60,582 nt of DNA from Streptococcus sp. oral taxon 431 (GCF_023115445.1 NZ_JALDUI010000014.1:1-60582), one strand, 5' to 3'. Positions 27,264-36,119 are shown, counted from the stretch's first letter. Program-made: numbers and translations. Notes: generated by a model from the sequence alone, not told the origin.

Positions 27264-29810
27264 TTAAGCTTTGCTATATTGAGCAACAGCTGCTTCAACT
27301 GCCGCTTTTTCACGCTTGATCAATTCAACGCGTGCTGCGATTTCCTTGATGCCCATACCGATGTTACGGCTAAGGGCAAGGTCAGAAAGTTGTGGCTCAA
27401 AGAAGGCCTTGTATTCTGTCAAGCGTTGCTCTGTCTTAAATACATGGGCAGGCAGAATAACAAAGCTATCAAAGCTCATATCTCCACCAAGAGCAGCCTT
27501 AATCCAAGCCCAGTTTTCACGCGCCCAAGACCACGCTGTTTCCTGGGTTGCTTGATGACCTAAGAACTGATAATACCATGCAGACAAATCTTGAGGTTTC
27601 ACCACAAATTTATCCTTCCAAGAAGCAATCAAGGTTTGGATATTATCCGCATCTGTACTGTAGGCAAGAGCAGCTGCCAATTGGCGTTTAAAGGCGGCAT
27701 CTGTGGCATGAGTATAAAGATCGAGATAAGTTGCGACCAATTCCTTAGTCTCATGGTGTTTCATTTCATTGATGAGAACTTGTGAACGAATAGCTGCTGG
27801 AAGTCCTGAAAGATTATCCTTGTGGGCTTCGAAAATTTGGCTAGCAACTTGACTGGCTTCCTCGTCATTTGAACGAATCATCATGGAAATTGTCAATTGA
27901 CGAACCAATTCATCTTCATCAGATTCACCCTCTTTAGCTTCAAAGCCAAGACGGTCATAGTTGTAACGAGCCAGTTTAGCAATAAGGGCTTTAAAGGCTT
28001 TTTCTGCCTCTGTTCCTTCATCGATAAAGCGATCAAGCGCTCCGATAACTTGTGAAACTGCTGAAACAACGAGATAAGATTCTTCTTGTGCTAATTGATC
28101 CACTACTGGAAGCAAGTCTGCATAAGAAATGTGCCCTGCTTCAGCAAGCAAACGACGTTCTTGGACGATTTGAAGTTTACTTGTGTTATCAAGTTCTACT
28201 AGGTCTGCAAGCACAGCATCAAGTAATTGACCTTGATAGTCTGTAATGTAGTGGGCTGTATTTTCAGTGTTGAAACGAAGTGCTCCTTCATTTTCAGCAA
28301 GAAGTGCTGCATAGCCAGGAATTTCGATACTTTCAGTTTCGAGAGTATCTGGTACTCCTTTCCAGTTGCTGTTAAGTGGCACTACCCAAAGTCGGTTTTT
28401 ATCTTCGTGTTCACCGATGAAGAATTGTTTTTGTGAAATCTTCAAAACATCATTTTCAACTGTGGCAGTAAGGACTGGATAACCAGGTTGCTCCAACCAA
28501 GAATCCATGAAGGCTGCTACATCACGACCAGATGCTTGTCCGAGAGCATTCCAAAGGTCACGACCAATAGTATTTCCGTATTGGTGTTTTTCAAAGTAAG
28601 CATGCAAACCTTTGGCAAAATCAGCATCCCCTAACCAACGACGAAGCATGTGCATGAGGCGACTTCCTTTGGCATAGACGATAGCTCCATCAAAGAGAGT
28701 ATTGATTTCATCTGGGTGTTTGACTTCAACGTGAACAGATTGAACGCCATCCGTCGCATCGCGTTCAAGAGCCAGAGGTACTCCACCTGTTTGGAAATCT
28801 TCAAAGATATTCCAACTTGGCTCGATGGCATCCACACAGACGTATTCCATCATATTCGCGAAGCTTTCATTGAGCCAGAGGTCATCCCACCACTTCATAG
28901 TTACAAGGTTACCAAACCATTGGTGAGCAAGTTCGTGAGCAATGACAAGAGCTACCTGTTGACGGCTGGCAAAGGTTGAGTTTTCATCAACAACCAAGTA
29001 AACTTCACGGTAAGTTACCAGACCCCAGTTTTCCATAGCACCAGCTGAGAAGTCAGGAAGGGCGATGTGAAGAGACTGAGGAATTGGATACTTGACTCCG
29101 TAGTAATCTTCGTAAAACTCGATTGAGCGAACAGCGATGTCTAATGAGAAATCAAGATTTGAAAGTGGATGGGCCTTGGTTGAGTAAACACCTACCAAAG
29201 TACCATTTTTAGTTTTAGCAGTTACCCCTTGCAAATCACCAGCAACGAAAGCTAGCAAGTATGAGGACATACGTGGAGTTGTCTCAAATTTCCAGATGCC
29301 AGTTTCCTTACGGTTTTCAACGTTAATCTCAGGCATGTTTGACAAGGCAATTTCGCCTGCTGCTTGGTCAAAACGAAGAGCTAGGTCAAAGGTTGCTTTG
29401 GCTTCTGGCTCATCCACACATGGGAAGGCTTCACGGGCAAAGTGGCTCTCAAACTGAGTAGACAAGACTTCCTTCTTAACTCCATCAACTGTGTAGTAAG
29501 ATGGGTAAATCCCTGTCATGTTATCTGTGATCTTACCTGAAAAAGCGATGACCAAATCAACTGAACCTGCTTCTGTAAGTTCGATATGAAGAGCTTCGTT
29601 TTCATTATCAACTGTAAATGGACGAGCTTGACCTGCTACTTCAACAGAAGCAATTTCCAAGTCTTTTTGGTGAAGGGAAATACGGTCACTTTTAGCTTGA
29701 CCAGTAATAGTTACTTTTCCTGAAAACGTCTTAGTCTCACGACTCAAGTCTAAAAACAAATCATAATGTTCAGGAACAAATTTTTCGATATAATGTTCTA
29801 CTGCTTGCAT
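27264..29810 (-). CDS. pepN: Aminopeptidase N (lysyl aminopeptidase, M1 family)
   Basis: Cytoplasmic zinc aminopeptidase, 848 residues. Exopeptidase motif GAMENWG, zinc motif HELAHQWFGNLV with the third ligand Glu in LNESFAN, and the catalytic Tyr region further on. The C-terminal ERAP1-like helical domain is complete. It lies next to ciaRH as in pneumococcus. Of two ATGs (29813, 29810) the second gives the usual MQAVEHYIEKFVPEHYD start. Confidence 0.96.
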   Translation of the reverse strand: MQAVEHYIEKFVPEHYDLFLDLSRETKTFSGKVTITGQAKSDRISLHQKDLEIASVEVAGQARPFTVDNENEALHIELTEAGSVDLVIAFSGKITDNMTGIYPSYYTVDGVKKEVLSTQFESHFAREAFPCVDEPEAKATFDLALRFDQAAGEIALSNMPEINVENRKETGIWKFETTPRMSSYLLAFVAGDLQGVTAKTKNGTLVGVYSTKAHPLSNLDFSLDIAVRSIEFYEDYYGVKYPIPQSLHIALPDFSAGAMENWGLVTYREVYLVVDENSTFASRQQVALVIAHELAHQWFGNLVTMKWWDDLWLNESFANMMEYVCVDAIEPSWNIFEDFQTGGVPLALERDATDGVQSVHVEVKHPDEINTLFDGAIVYAKGSRLMHMLRRWLGDADFAKGLHAYFEKHQYGNTIGRDLWNALGQASGRDVAAFMDSWLEQPGYPVLTATVENDVLKISQKQFFIGEHEDKNRLWVVPLNSNWKGVPDTLETESIEIPGYAALLAENEGALRFNTENTAHYITDYQGQLLDAVLADLVELDNTSKLQIVQERRLLAEAGHISYADLLPVVDQLAQEESYLVVSAVSQVIGALDRFIDEGTEAEKAFKALIAKLARYNYDRLGFEAKEGESDEDELVRQLTISMMIRSNDEEASQVASQIFEAHKDNLSGLPAAIRSQVLINEMKHHETKELVATYLDLYTHATDAAFKRQLAAALAYSTDADNIQTLIASWKDKFVVKPQDLSAWYYQFLGHQATQETAWSWARENWAWIKAALGGDMSFDSFVILPAHVFKTEQRLTEYKAFFEPQLSDLALSRNIGMGIKEIAARVELIKREKAAVEAAVAQYSKA

Positions 29811-29932
29811 CATATTCTCCTATTCTAAATTTATGAGCATATGCTCTAGTTCAAACATACCTATTTTATCATATTTTAAGTCAGAAAAAAGCTTTGGACG
29901 GTGATTTCCAAAACTTTCTTCTTACTAGTAGT

Positions 29933-30373
29933 CTAGAGAGGGTAGACCTTGCGAAATTCTTCCAAAACAACCTTGCTGTCAGGTGTAAAAGTCAGACCTG
30001 TTTCTCCTAAGCAGTCTTTGAAAAAGTCTTCATGAACCTGACGCCAATAGGCTAAAGATTTGTCTCCCTCACCTTCCTTGTAGGCATGGTCGGCTGAAAC
30101 CTGATGGAAAGGCTGAACGGAAACCTTTGTAATTTCAATAATGCAGATAGCTTGATCCTTACTGTCTAAAATAACATCAAAGGTCCCTTCTTGTGGAAGG
30201 GGTTCGTCCTCTAGTGCATAGAGGTCGTAAGCTGAGGCTGTCGCTGTTTTTTCGCCTTTAAAGACCAGTTCCGCTAAAAGGTCTGGATCCACTCCAAAGG
30301 CCCAGGCATCTATCTCATCTCCGATAGAGAGGTTGATTTTCTTGTAGGCATTCCACATTTCTTGCGGTGTCAT
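29933..30373 (-). CDS. ASCH domain protein
   Basis: 146 residues with the ASCH fold (PUA-like, RNA or nucleotide binding): GEKTATASAYDLYALEDEPLPQEGTFDVILDS is the conserved core with the family G-K-x-T/S motif, followed by ITKVSVQPFHQVSADHAYKEGEGDKSLAYWR. Members may bind modified nucleosides or RNA; some have N4-acetylcytidine amidohydrolase activity. Its start overlaps the stop of the PEP-barrel gene by 4 nt (ATGA), so the two are made together. Confidence 0.85.
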   Translation of the reverse strand: MTPQEMWNAYKKINLSIGDEIDAWAFGVDPDLLAELVFKGEKTATASAYDLYALEDEPLPQEGTFDVILDSKDQAICIIEITKVSVQPFHQVSADHAYKEGEGDKSLAYWRQVHEDFFKDCLGETGLTFTPDSKVVLEEFRKVYPL

Positions 30374-31224
30374 GGGTTGCTCCTTTGTATTTTTTTACTT
30401 TCTTCTTTTACACGTTTGAGATGATCTGGATGGTCAATCTCTAAATTAAAAATCTCTGGAATAGAACTGTAGTGGATAATGCACTCAATCCCCATCTGAT
30501 TCATTTTTTGTATGAAAGAAGGATTCAGATAGCCTGCTACAGCGAAATCTATCTTTTTCATCCTTGCCTTATCCTGCATCTGTCTCAGCATTTCTAACAT
30601 AATGGGACTTTCCATATCATGCCATTGACTGTTTCTTACAGTCGCAAAAATAAATGAAGTCAAATCGTTCATTCCCACTACAATCTTTGAAATACCCGTT
30701 TCCAGTATCCTGTCTAAGTCAAAATACGCTGACGGTAATTCAATCATTATTCCAACTTTTCCAGTAAAACAATGCTGGCGCAATACTCTAATAGCTTGTT
30801 TTAACTGTTCAGCATCATTGACAAAAGGAAAAATAACAGACAGATTGGGATTGGTTTGATAAACTTCTGTAACGACATGTGCCTCAGCCTGAAATTCATC
30901 TGAACACGCCAATAAACGCCTAGTCCCTCTATATCCAAATAAGGGGTGGCGTTCGTCAAAATACTCTTTAGTCCCGTCTAGACTATTTGCTTCTGCATTT
31001 GTTAACTCTGAAAAGCGATACCAGACTTCTTCATCTGAGTACAAATGGCAAATAGTGTCTAAATAATCTTTTACAAATTGCTGACAACTTGGTAACAGGA
31101 TGTTTTGATTGAGCTCTCTCAACAAGTATTCGCCACGAATCATACCAACATGATGAAATAGTTGTGGGTAAATTTTTTCAAGAATTTTTTCGCCACTAAG
31201 AGCCAGTTGATTTTGCATGTCCAT
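30370..31224 (-). CDS. Stand-alone PEP-utilising enzyme TIM-barrel domain
   Basis: 284 residues resembling only the C-terminal PEP-binding barrel of enzyme I, PEP synthase and pyruvate phosphate dikinase. Visible are HPLFGYRGTRR (substrate-Arg motif), SVIFPFVNDAEQL, VGIMIELPSAY and KIVVGMNDLTSF (metal-site Asp). The catalytic Cys normally in CGE is absent: the equivalent stretch reads FAVAGYLNPSF. No phospho-His or ATP-grasp domain is encoded nearby. Probably a non-phosphotransfer PEP/pyruvate-binding protein; the real reaction is unknown. Confidence 0.72.
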   Translation of the reverse strand: MDMQNQLALSGEKILEKIYPQLFHHVGMIRGEYLLRELNQNILLPSCQQFVKDYLDTICHLYSDEEVWYRFSELTNAEANSLDGTKEYFDERHPLFGYRGTRRLLACSDEFQAEAHVVTEVYQTNPNLSVIFPFVNDAEQLKQAIRVLRQHCFTGKVGIMIELPSAYFDLDRILETGISKIVVGMNDLTSFIFATVRNSQWHDMESPIMLEMLRQMQDKARMKKIDFAVAGYLNPSFIQKMNQMGIECIIHYSSIPEIFNLEIDHPDHLKRVKEESKKIQRSNP

Positions 31225-31259
31225 TCACCTCGTCTTAAAAGATACAATATCAGATATCA

Positions 31260-31988
31260 TTATATGACGCTTTCATCTAGTTCAAAAGCTTCATAAGGTT
31301 CAACTAACTCATATCCTAAAAATTCTGCTACTTTTTTGGAAGCCTCGTTATGAGCATCCCAAAGAGGAAACATATCTCTATTTAAACTCTCTAGAATCAT
31401 TGCAGCACCAAGCTTTTTAGCAAAGCCATTTCCTTGTTCGTTTGGTCTAGTTGCAACTTCCACTTCAACTGCTCCACGGTAAACTAACCCTGAGGAAATC
31501 CCAGCAATCAGTTCTTTATTTTTAAGAACCACAAAGCCAAATCCACCTTTTAAAGAAAAATCCTGATAGGACTCAAAATCTCCCTTTAAATCTTGTGACC
31601 ATTCTTCCTCAAAAAAGCAGTTATAAATATGATTATCAATAGGCACAATATTGTAACCTTCCTCTAAATGACTAACTAGATCATTTAGAAATTCAACTTG
31701 AAAATTTGCCTTATCCTTAAAAGAATAGCGAGTAAAAGAAATTAGCTCCACTTTCTGATGCAGAAAATCTTGCCAATTGGTATTTTCTGAAATAATAATC
31801 TTATAATCTAAACCATATTGCCTAACAAAATCTTCCCAAAATCTGGAATTCAACTCTCCTGCTAGGTATAGAAAATTCCCAACATCATAAAAGCTTGTTG
31901 TCCTATCACTGTTTCGGTAGACAGTTCCGATTTGAGATTTAAGACCATAGAAAACCATATTTTTCTTCCATGTTTTAAATAGTTCCAT
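31260..31988 (-). CDS. GNAT acetyltransferase family protein
   Basis: 242 residues. The C-terminal half has the GNAT fold: GFGFVVLKNKELIAGISSGLVYRGAVEVEVATRPNEQGNGFAKKLGAAMI, with the acetyl-CoA loop RPNEQGNGFA in place of the canonical Q/RxxGxG/A. The N-terminal half resembles the GNAT_acetyltran (PF12746) group. Substrate unknown. It follows the Nudix gene by 7 nt in the same direction. Confidence 0.8.
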   Translation of the reverse strand: MELFKTWKKNMVFYGLKSQIGTVYRNSDRTTSFYDVGNFLYLAGELNSRFWEDFVRQYGLDYKIIISENTNWQDFLHQKVELISFTRYSFKDKANFQVEFLNDLVSHLEEGYNIVPIDNHIYNCFFEEEWSQDLKGDFESYQDFSLKGGFGFVVLKNKELIAGISSGLVYRGAVEVEVATRPNEQGNGFAKKLGAAMILESLNRDMFPLWDAHNEASKKVAEFLGYELVEPYEAFELDESVI

Positions 31989-31995
31989 TATCCCC

Positions 31996-32475
31996 CTACT
32001 TCACCTTCCAATTACTATAGCTTGTCCGTTCTAATTCTGGAAATCCTAATAACTCTGCCTTCACCTTCAATACTAAGGGTGAGGCATTTTCTTGGGTAAT
32101 TTGCTCAAGAGGAAGCCAAATTGCCTTTGCTGAATCGTTACTTCCATCAAGAACTTCATGAGGAAGGGATTTTTGAGAGCCTTCTAAATCAAGTACTATA
32201 TCATAAAAGGCCATGATATGATGTACTGCGAAGTCTTGCCCTTCTTCTTGAACCAGCACATCATAAATCCTAGGATTTGAGTAACTGTTAAGTGTATATC
32301 CTGTTTCTTCCAGAACTTCTCTCTTGAGGGTTTCTGTCAAACCCTCACCGAGTTCCTGACTACCACCAGGTAAATCAAAACGATGCTGATAAGGCCCTCT
32401 CGTTTTCTCAATGCAAAGCAATTTCCCGTCTTGAAGACAGATTCCGTAGACACCAAAGTGATGTTTGATTTCCAT
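31996..32475 (-). CDS. Nudix hydrolase
   Basis: 159 residues. The Nudix box GGSQELGEGLTETLKREVLEETGY (G, then E, RE and EE-x-G in register) spans about residues 37-60. Hydrolyses a nucleoside diphosphate linked to another moiety; the exact substrate is not predictable. It lies in a minus-strand run with the GNAT gene. Confidence 0.88.
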   Translation of the reverse strand: MEIKHHFGVYGICLQDGKLLCIEKTRGPYQHRFDLPGGSQELGEGLTETLKREVLEETGYTLNSYSNPRIYDVLVQEEGQDFAVHHIMAFYDIVLDLEGSQKSLPHEVLDGSNDSAKAIWLPLEQITQENASPLVLKVKAELLGFPELERTSYSNWKVK

Positions 32476-32514
32476 TTTCCACTCTTTCTAAAAGTCCAAG
32501 ATTGCTAGAACACC

Positions 32515-33120
32515 TTATCCCTTAAAAGGAAAGAGGCTATAGATCTCATGCTCCTTAATATACTTCTTTAGTATCTCTATATTCTCTTCGATTCTTGCTT
32601 GGATATCTGTCTCTTCACACGTTGACTCAGCAATAAAGAGGTGAATTTTCAATAAATCTGTCAAGTATAGCAAACGGCGTTCCATTTCCGATTCAGGACT
32701 TGAAGCTTGCTCGATTTTTGCAAGCTTTTGCTCCAAGCTATCACCATTTAAAAATCTCTGATGAACTCTCCTTCTTATTTTTTGAGTGGATTCCTCCCCT
32801 TGTTTTAACGGAGACAAAAGGAGTTTTTTATAGGCAGATAGCTTATTTTCTGTTTCTCTTTCCATATAGGCCAATAAAACCAGAGAACTATCAACAAAGG
32901 TCCAAGTGTTATAATTTCCTTCAAATGGGACTTGAATGACACTCTCCAATAATTTCTTAGACATTTCCTCTTGACTATCCAGATAAAGTAGATAGGCCAG
33001 ATGATTCAGCGACTCGAGATAGCTAGCTTGGGTTTTCTTATTCTTTTTTAAAATTTTATCTAAATAGAGATGTAGATCTGGATGTTTTTCCATTTGTTCA
33101 ACTACTTCTGGTAGCTTCAT
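32515..33120 (-). CDS. Helical protein of unknown function
   Basis: 201 residues, mostly amphipathic helix with many Lys and Glu; no transmembrane segment or signal peptide. The segment LAYLLYLDSQEEMSKKLLESV resembles a TPR-like helical pair. I do not recognise the family with certainty. Proteins of this look often sit among immunity genes, and this one directly precedes an Imm51-type gene. Confidence 0.55.
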   Translation of the reverse strand: MKLPEVVEQMEKHPDLHLYLDKILKKNKKTQASYLESLNHLAYLLYLDSQEEMSKKLLESVIQVPFEGNYNTWTFVDSSLVLLAYMERETENKLSAYKKLLLSPLKQGEESTQKIRRRVHQRFLNGDSLEQKLAKIEQASSPESEMERRLLYLTDLLKIHLFIAESTCEETDIQARIEENIEILKKYIKEHEIYSLFPFKG

Positions 33121-33170
33121 TTGAAATCCTTTCTATTCTTTTTTTAAAAATTTAAAGAGATTTTAGTCAA

Positions 33171-33542
33171 CTAATCCAACTCTGCTCGACTGAACAAGTC
33201 TTTCATAGTGTTGATATCATCACAAAACTCTTTAAAGCCAAGAGCAAATCTAGCCAAAGCGTCCACCTTGGAAGAATAGGCGCAAAACATACTTCCTTCA
33301 GGATCAAAGTCGATAGCATCGCTTAATTCAGGCATTTTTCCCTCCAAAAATACCAAAGCTAGCGATTCCCAATCGTAGCCATTTCCTTCAAATCCCTCCT
33401 CTTCTCGAGTATCAAACACTTCCTGTCTGTATTCTCCATCAGGGTAATAAATGAGCGAGCCTCGAACATTTTTAGGATCCTCATCATATACAAGCAGGCT
33501 AAAAGGGGCAATTTTTTCATTTATGTTTTCGTAATCTATCAT
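33171..33542 (-). CDS. Imm51-family immunity protein
   Basis: 123 acidic residues. The pattern VFDTREEEGFEGNGYDWESLALVFLEGKMPEL and IDFDPEGSMFCAYS matches my memory of Imm51, an immunity family of polymorphic toxin systems. It would neutralise a contact- or secretion-delivered toxin in the cytoplasm. No toxin gene is in the window, so it may be an orphan protecting against neighbours. Confidence 0.72.
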   Translation of the reverse strand: MIDYENINEKIAPFSLLVYDEDPKNVRGSLIYYPDGEYRQEVFDTREEEGFEGNGYDWESLALVFLEGKMPELSDAIDFDPEGSMFCAYSSKVDALARFALGFKEFCDDINTMKDLFSRAELD

Positions 33543-33601
33543 TTCTTAACTCCTTTTTTATTATCAATGGAACTGCAACATTCTAGCTTTGTAACTAGGG
33601 T

Positions 33602-33960
33602 TCAAAAGGGCATAAAACTATCATGCTGATTATAATAATTCAAAGCTTCGACTAAGTCTTGGAGACTTGCATCTGGTTTTTCCTCAAGTGCGACTGCAAG
33701 GACATCAATCAACTGCTCTCCATAGTAGACTAGCTGGAGATCTTGCTCCGATGCATCAGCAGGATAGACATCACTGTCTTCCACGACATCCGGATACTCT
33801 GATACCCAATCAGATAAGTCTCATTACGCTCCTGGAGATCCTTCTTGGCATACAAACAGATGCCTGAATCTCCAATTTCATAGGGGGCAATCTCTTCCCA
33901 CTCTGATAAAAACTGACAGTAGAGATTGGGCAAGACAAATCCAAACTCATCTCTTTTCAT
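33602..33960 (-). pseudogene. SMI1/KNR4 (SUKH)-like gene broken by a frameshift
   Basis: Two overlapping frames make one protein of about 119 residues. The first (from ATG 33960) reads MKRDEFGFVLPNLYCQFL to LIGYQ. The second continues EYPDVVEDSDVYPADASEQ to the stop at 33602. The shift lies near 33800-33812 and is explained by loss of one base. The first half looks like SMI1/KNR4 family proteins, common immunity proteins. Translation from the first start would give a truncated product with a foreign tail. Confidence 0.65.
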
Positions 33961-33996
33961 AGTATACCTCTACATATCAACTGAGTATCAACTATA

Positions 33997-34695
33997 TTAC
34001 TTCAAAGACCAACCACCATCAATAGTCAGGATTTGTCCCTGCATGGCACTCGCTTTTCCACTTGCTAAAAAGAGGCTAACTTCAGCAATTTCACTTGGCT
34101 CAATCCAGCGTTTGATGGGGGTTTCACTAGCTACCCAGTCCGCCAAACCACCTGGTTCAAAGTCAGCTGCCGTCATACCCGTCTTAACTGCACCTGGTGC
34201 GATGCCAAAGACCTGAATACCAGCTTCAGCATAGTCTAGAGCCAACTGCTTGGTAAATCCAGCCAAGGCGTGTTTAGAAGAGGTATAGGCGTGACCACCA
34301 CCGCCTGCTAGATTTGAAGCAATGGAGCACATATTGATGATAATCCCATGTTTATGTTCCAGCATGTGTGTCAAATAATAGCGGGTCAACTCTACTGGAG
34401 TTACGTAATTGATTTCAAAAATCTCTTGAATTTCTTGGGCGGATTGTTCTAGTAAGGGCTTGTAGGCATCCAAAACACCTGCCGTATTACAAAGAATATC
34501 GACTCGAGGGCACCAATCAAAAATAGGTTCTAAGTCAAGTGTTAAATCACGTTGTAGAAAGTGAAAGTCACCTTGTAAGGCAGGCTTTTCACCCTTATCC
34601 ACACCAAAAACTTGATAACCATTCTCTAAAAAGAGTCGAGCTTGAGCCAGACCAATCCCTGAACTAACGCCTGTAATGAGTACACGTTTAGTCAT
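33997..34695 (-). CDS. Short-chain dehydrogenase/reductase (FabG-like)
   Basis: NAD(P)-dependent oxidoreductase, 232 residues. Nucleotide motif TGVSSGIG (8-15), CNTAG, catalytic Ser in MCSIAS and YTSSK (Tyr-x-x-x-Lys). Often labelled 3-oxoacyl-ACP reductase, but isolated from fatty-acid genes, so the substrate is open. Its start overlaps the end of the upstream Tad2-like gene by 8 nt. Confidence 0.88.
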   Translation of the reverse strand: MTKRVLITGVSSGIGLAQARLFLENGYQVFGVDKGEKPALQGDFHFLQRDLTLDLEPIFDWCPRVDILCNTAGVLDAYKPLLEQSAQEIQEIFEINYVTPVELTRYYLTHMLEHKHGIIINMCSIASNLAGGGGHAYTSSKHALAGFTKQLALDYAEAGIQVFGIAPGAVKTGMTAADFEPGGLADWVASETPIKRWIEPSEIAEVSLFLASGKASAMQGQILTIDGGWSLK

Positions 34696-34924
34696 GGACT
34701 TCCACCCAATCCGTCGCTAAGACATCACATGGTGTCGGACTCCACATGGAAAAACCTTCCCCTTCACCAGATACATTGATGAGGAAATAGGGTGTCACTT
34801 CAAGGGCGACCCCATTTTGTTCGATGGTATCAAAAAGCTGGACATAGTTTTCAGCCCCACCCCAGCCAGTACGTACATATTTTTTCTTAGCCTTTAGTCC
34901 AGGCAAAATTTCTTCAAATGTCAT
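34688..34924 (-). CDS. DUF2829 / Tad2-like domain protein
   Basis: 78 residues: MTFEEILPGLKAKKKYVRTGWGG at the start, and SMWSPTPCDVLATDWVEV at the end. This arrangement (basic helix, Arg-x-x-Trp, then W-x-P-x-x-x-D-x-L-A-x-D-W) is the DUF2829 fold, the same domain as the phage protein Tad2 that sequesters the Thoeris signal molecule. Here it is a host gene operonic with an SDR. SD AAAGGAG precedes the ATG by 7-8 nt. Function in bacteria unknown. Confidence 0.8.
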   Translation of the reverse strand: MTFEEILPGLKAKKKYVRTGWGGAENYVQLFDTIEQNGVALEVTPYFLINVSGEGEGFSMWSPTPCDVLATDWVEVHD

Positions 34925-35033
34925 GTTTTTCTCCTTTGTTATCTATGAATCTTAATTTAATTATAACAAAAAACCGTTTTCCAACGGCTTTTTGACTGTG
35001 ATTATTCTGATTTATATAAACTTGAGAAAACTA

Positions 35034-36068
35034 TCACCATTGCAATCCAGCTTCTCTAATTTCCTTTTTAGAGGCAAACTTTCCATTTGGTCGATGCCAT
35101 CTTCCTTTTCTATCTCTAAAGTAGCCACCTGTATTACTACTTTGTGATTCTTCTTCTGCTGGTGCTGGTGCTTCAGTTTCCTGCTGTTTCTGTTCTTCTT
35201 TAGCCTTCTCTTCTGCTTCTTTTTTAGCTTTTTCTTGTGCTTCTTTTTCTTCAGCTTCTTTCTTGGCTTTTTCCTCGGCTGCCTTAAGCTCTGCAGCGCG
35301 TTCTTCAGCTGACTTGACCGTATTCTTTGCAGTACCATCTGCATAATTTATTTCAGCATTGGCTGAAACGTTATCCAAGGCGACATGGGTTACGGAATAC
35401 TTATCAATTTTTTCCTTGCTACTACCTAATTTAATTTCAAGCAAATTTCCATCCTTATCAATTCCTACGTATTGTAAGATAATCTGTCTTGGAATCAATT
35501 CATTATCCTTATAGACAGCTGTCACCTTATAGTCAAGGTAATAGTTTGGATGATTTGCAAGCCATGAATCAAGTCCATTTTCATAATAGAGCATGCTACT
35601 TTGATTTTTGTCATCCGTTCCAGTAAAGGCCCCTGTATTTAACCAGGCTGTCATAGGAACTAGATTGCGACCTTCATCATTTAGTCCGCTAAATTGATAA
35701 CCAACTAAATGACCGCGATTCATTAACCAGGCTTCCTTTGTACCATCACCATAATAAAATTTATAGTTATGCCAACCAACTGGATCAAAGGTTAATTTAG
35801 CTTCTCTCTTTTCTTTAGGCTCATCACTATCTTTCAACTGAATATGAGCATAGGTTGCACGAGATTTGGAATCCAGTTCTCCAAGTTCAAGTTGCTTTTC
35901 GTTTCTAAAAGTAAGTAAACCAGCATCCTTGTACAATTTTGTATTATCCTGCGTGGTCTGTTCAGTCGTTACAGGTTCAGTTACTTTTGCCTCTTCCTTA
36001 TGTTTCGAACAACCAACTGATGTCAGCAACGAGAGTAAAACAACAGAAGTCAAAACTATTCTTTTCAT
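35034..36068 (-). CDS. EndA-like DNA/RNA nonspecific endonuclease lipoprotein
   Basis: 344 residues. Lipobox SVGC with Cys20, so it is lipid-anchored outside the membrane. The nuclease domain (about 45-240) carries NRGHLVGYQFSG with the catalytic His at 120 (the canonical motif is DRGH) and NLVPMTAWLN. A charged coiled coil rich in EAK repeats (about 250-305) and a C-terminal Gly/Arg/Trp-rich tail (GGYFRDRKGRWHRPNGKF) follow. Longer than pneumococcal EndA (274). Likely roles are nutrient or competence DNA processing or NET degradation. Its own promoter abuts the conjugative element. Confidence 0.85.
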   Translation of the reverse strand: MKRIVLTSVVLLSLLTSVGCSKHKEEAKVTEPVTTEQTTQDNTKLYKDAGLLTFRNEKQLELGELDSKSRATYAHIQLKDSDEPKEKREAKLTFDPVGWHNYKFYYGDGTKEAWLMNRGHLVGYQFSGLNDEGRNLVPMTAWLNTGAFTGTDDKNQSSMLYYENGLDSWLANHPNYYLDYKVTAVYKDNELIPRQIILQYVGIDKDGNLLEIKLGSSKEKIDKYSVTHVALDNVSANAEINYADGTAKNTVKSAEERAAELKAAEEKAKKEAEEKEAQEKAKKEAEEKAKEEQKQQETEAPAPAEEESQSSNTGGYFRDRKGRWHRPNGKFASKKEIREAGLQW

Positions 36069-36119
36069 TCTATATTCTCCTAAATTATTAAAATATTTAT
36101 TATATTGTTATTTTATACC

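Noticed and set aside
30370..31224. Annotation as PEP synthase or enzyme I
   Set aside because: Length and domain content fit only the barrel, and the catalytic Cys motif is missing; naming it as a full enzyme would be wrong.
35012..35344. Very basic 110-codon frame overlapping the nuclease gene
   Set aside because: Lys-rich low-complexity result of reading the EAK coiled coil in another frame.
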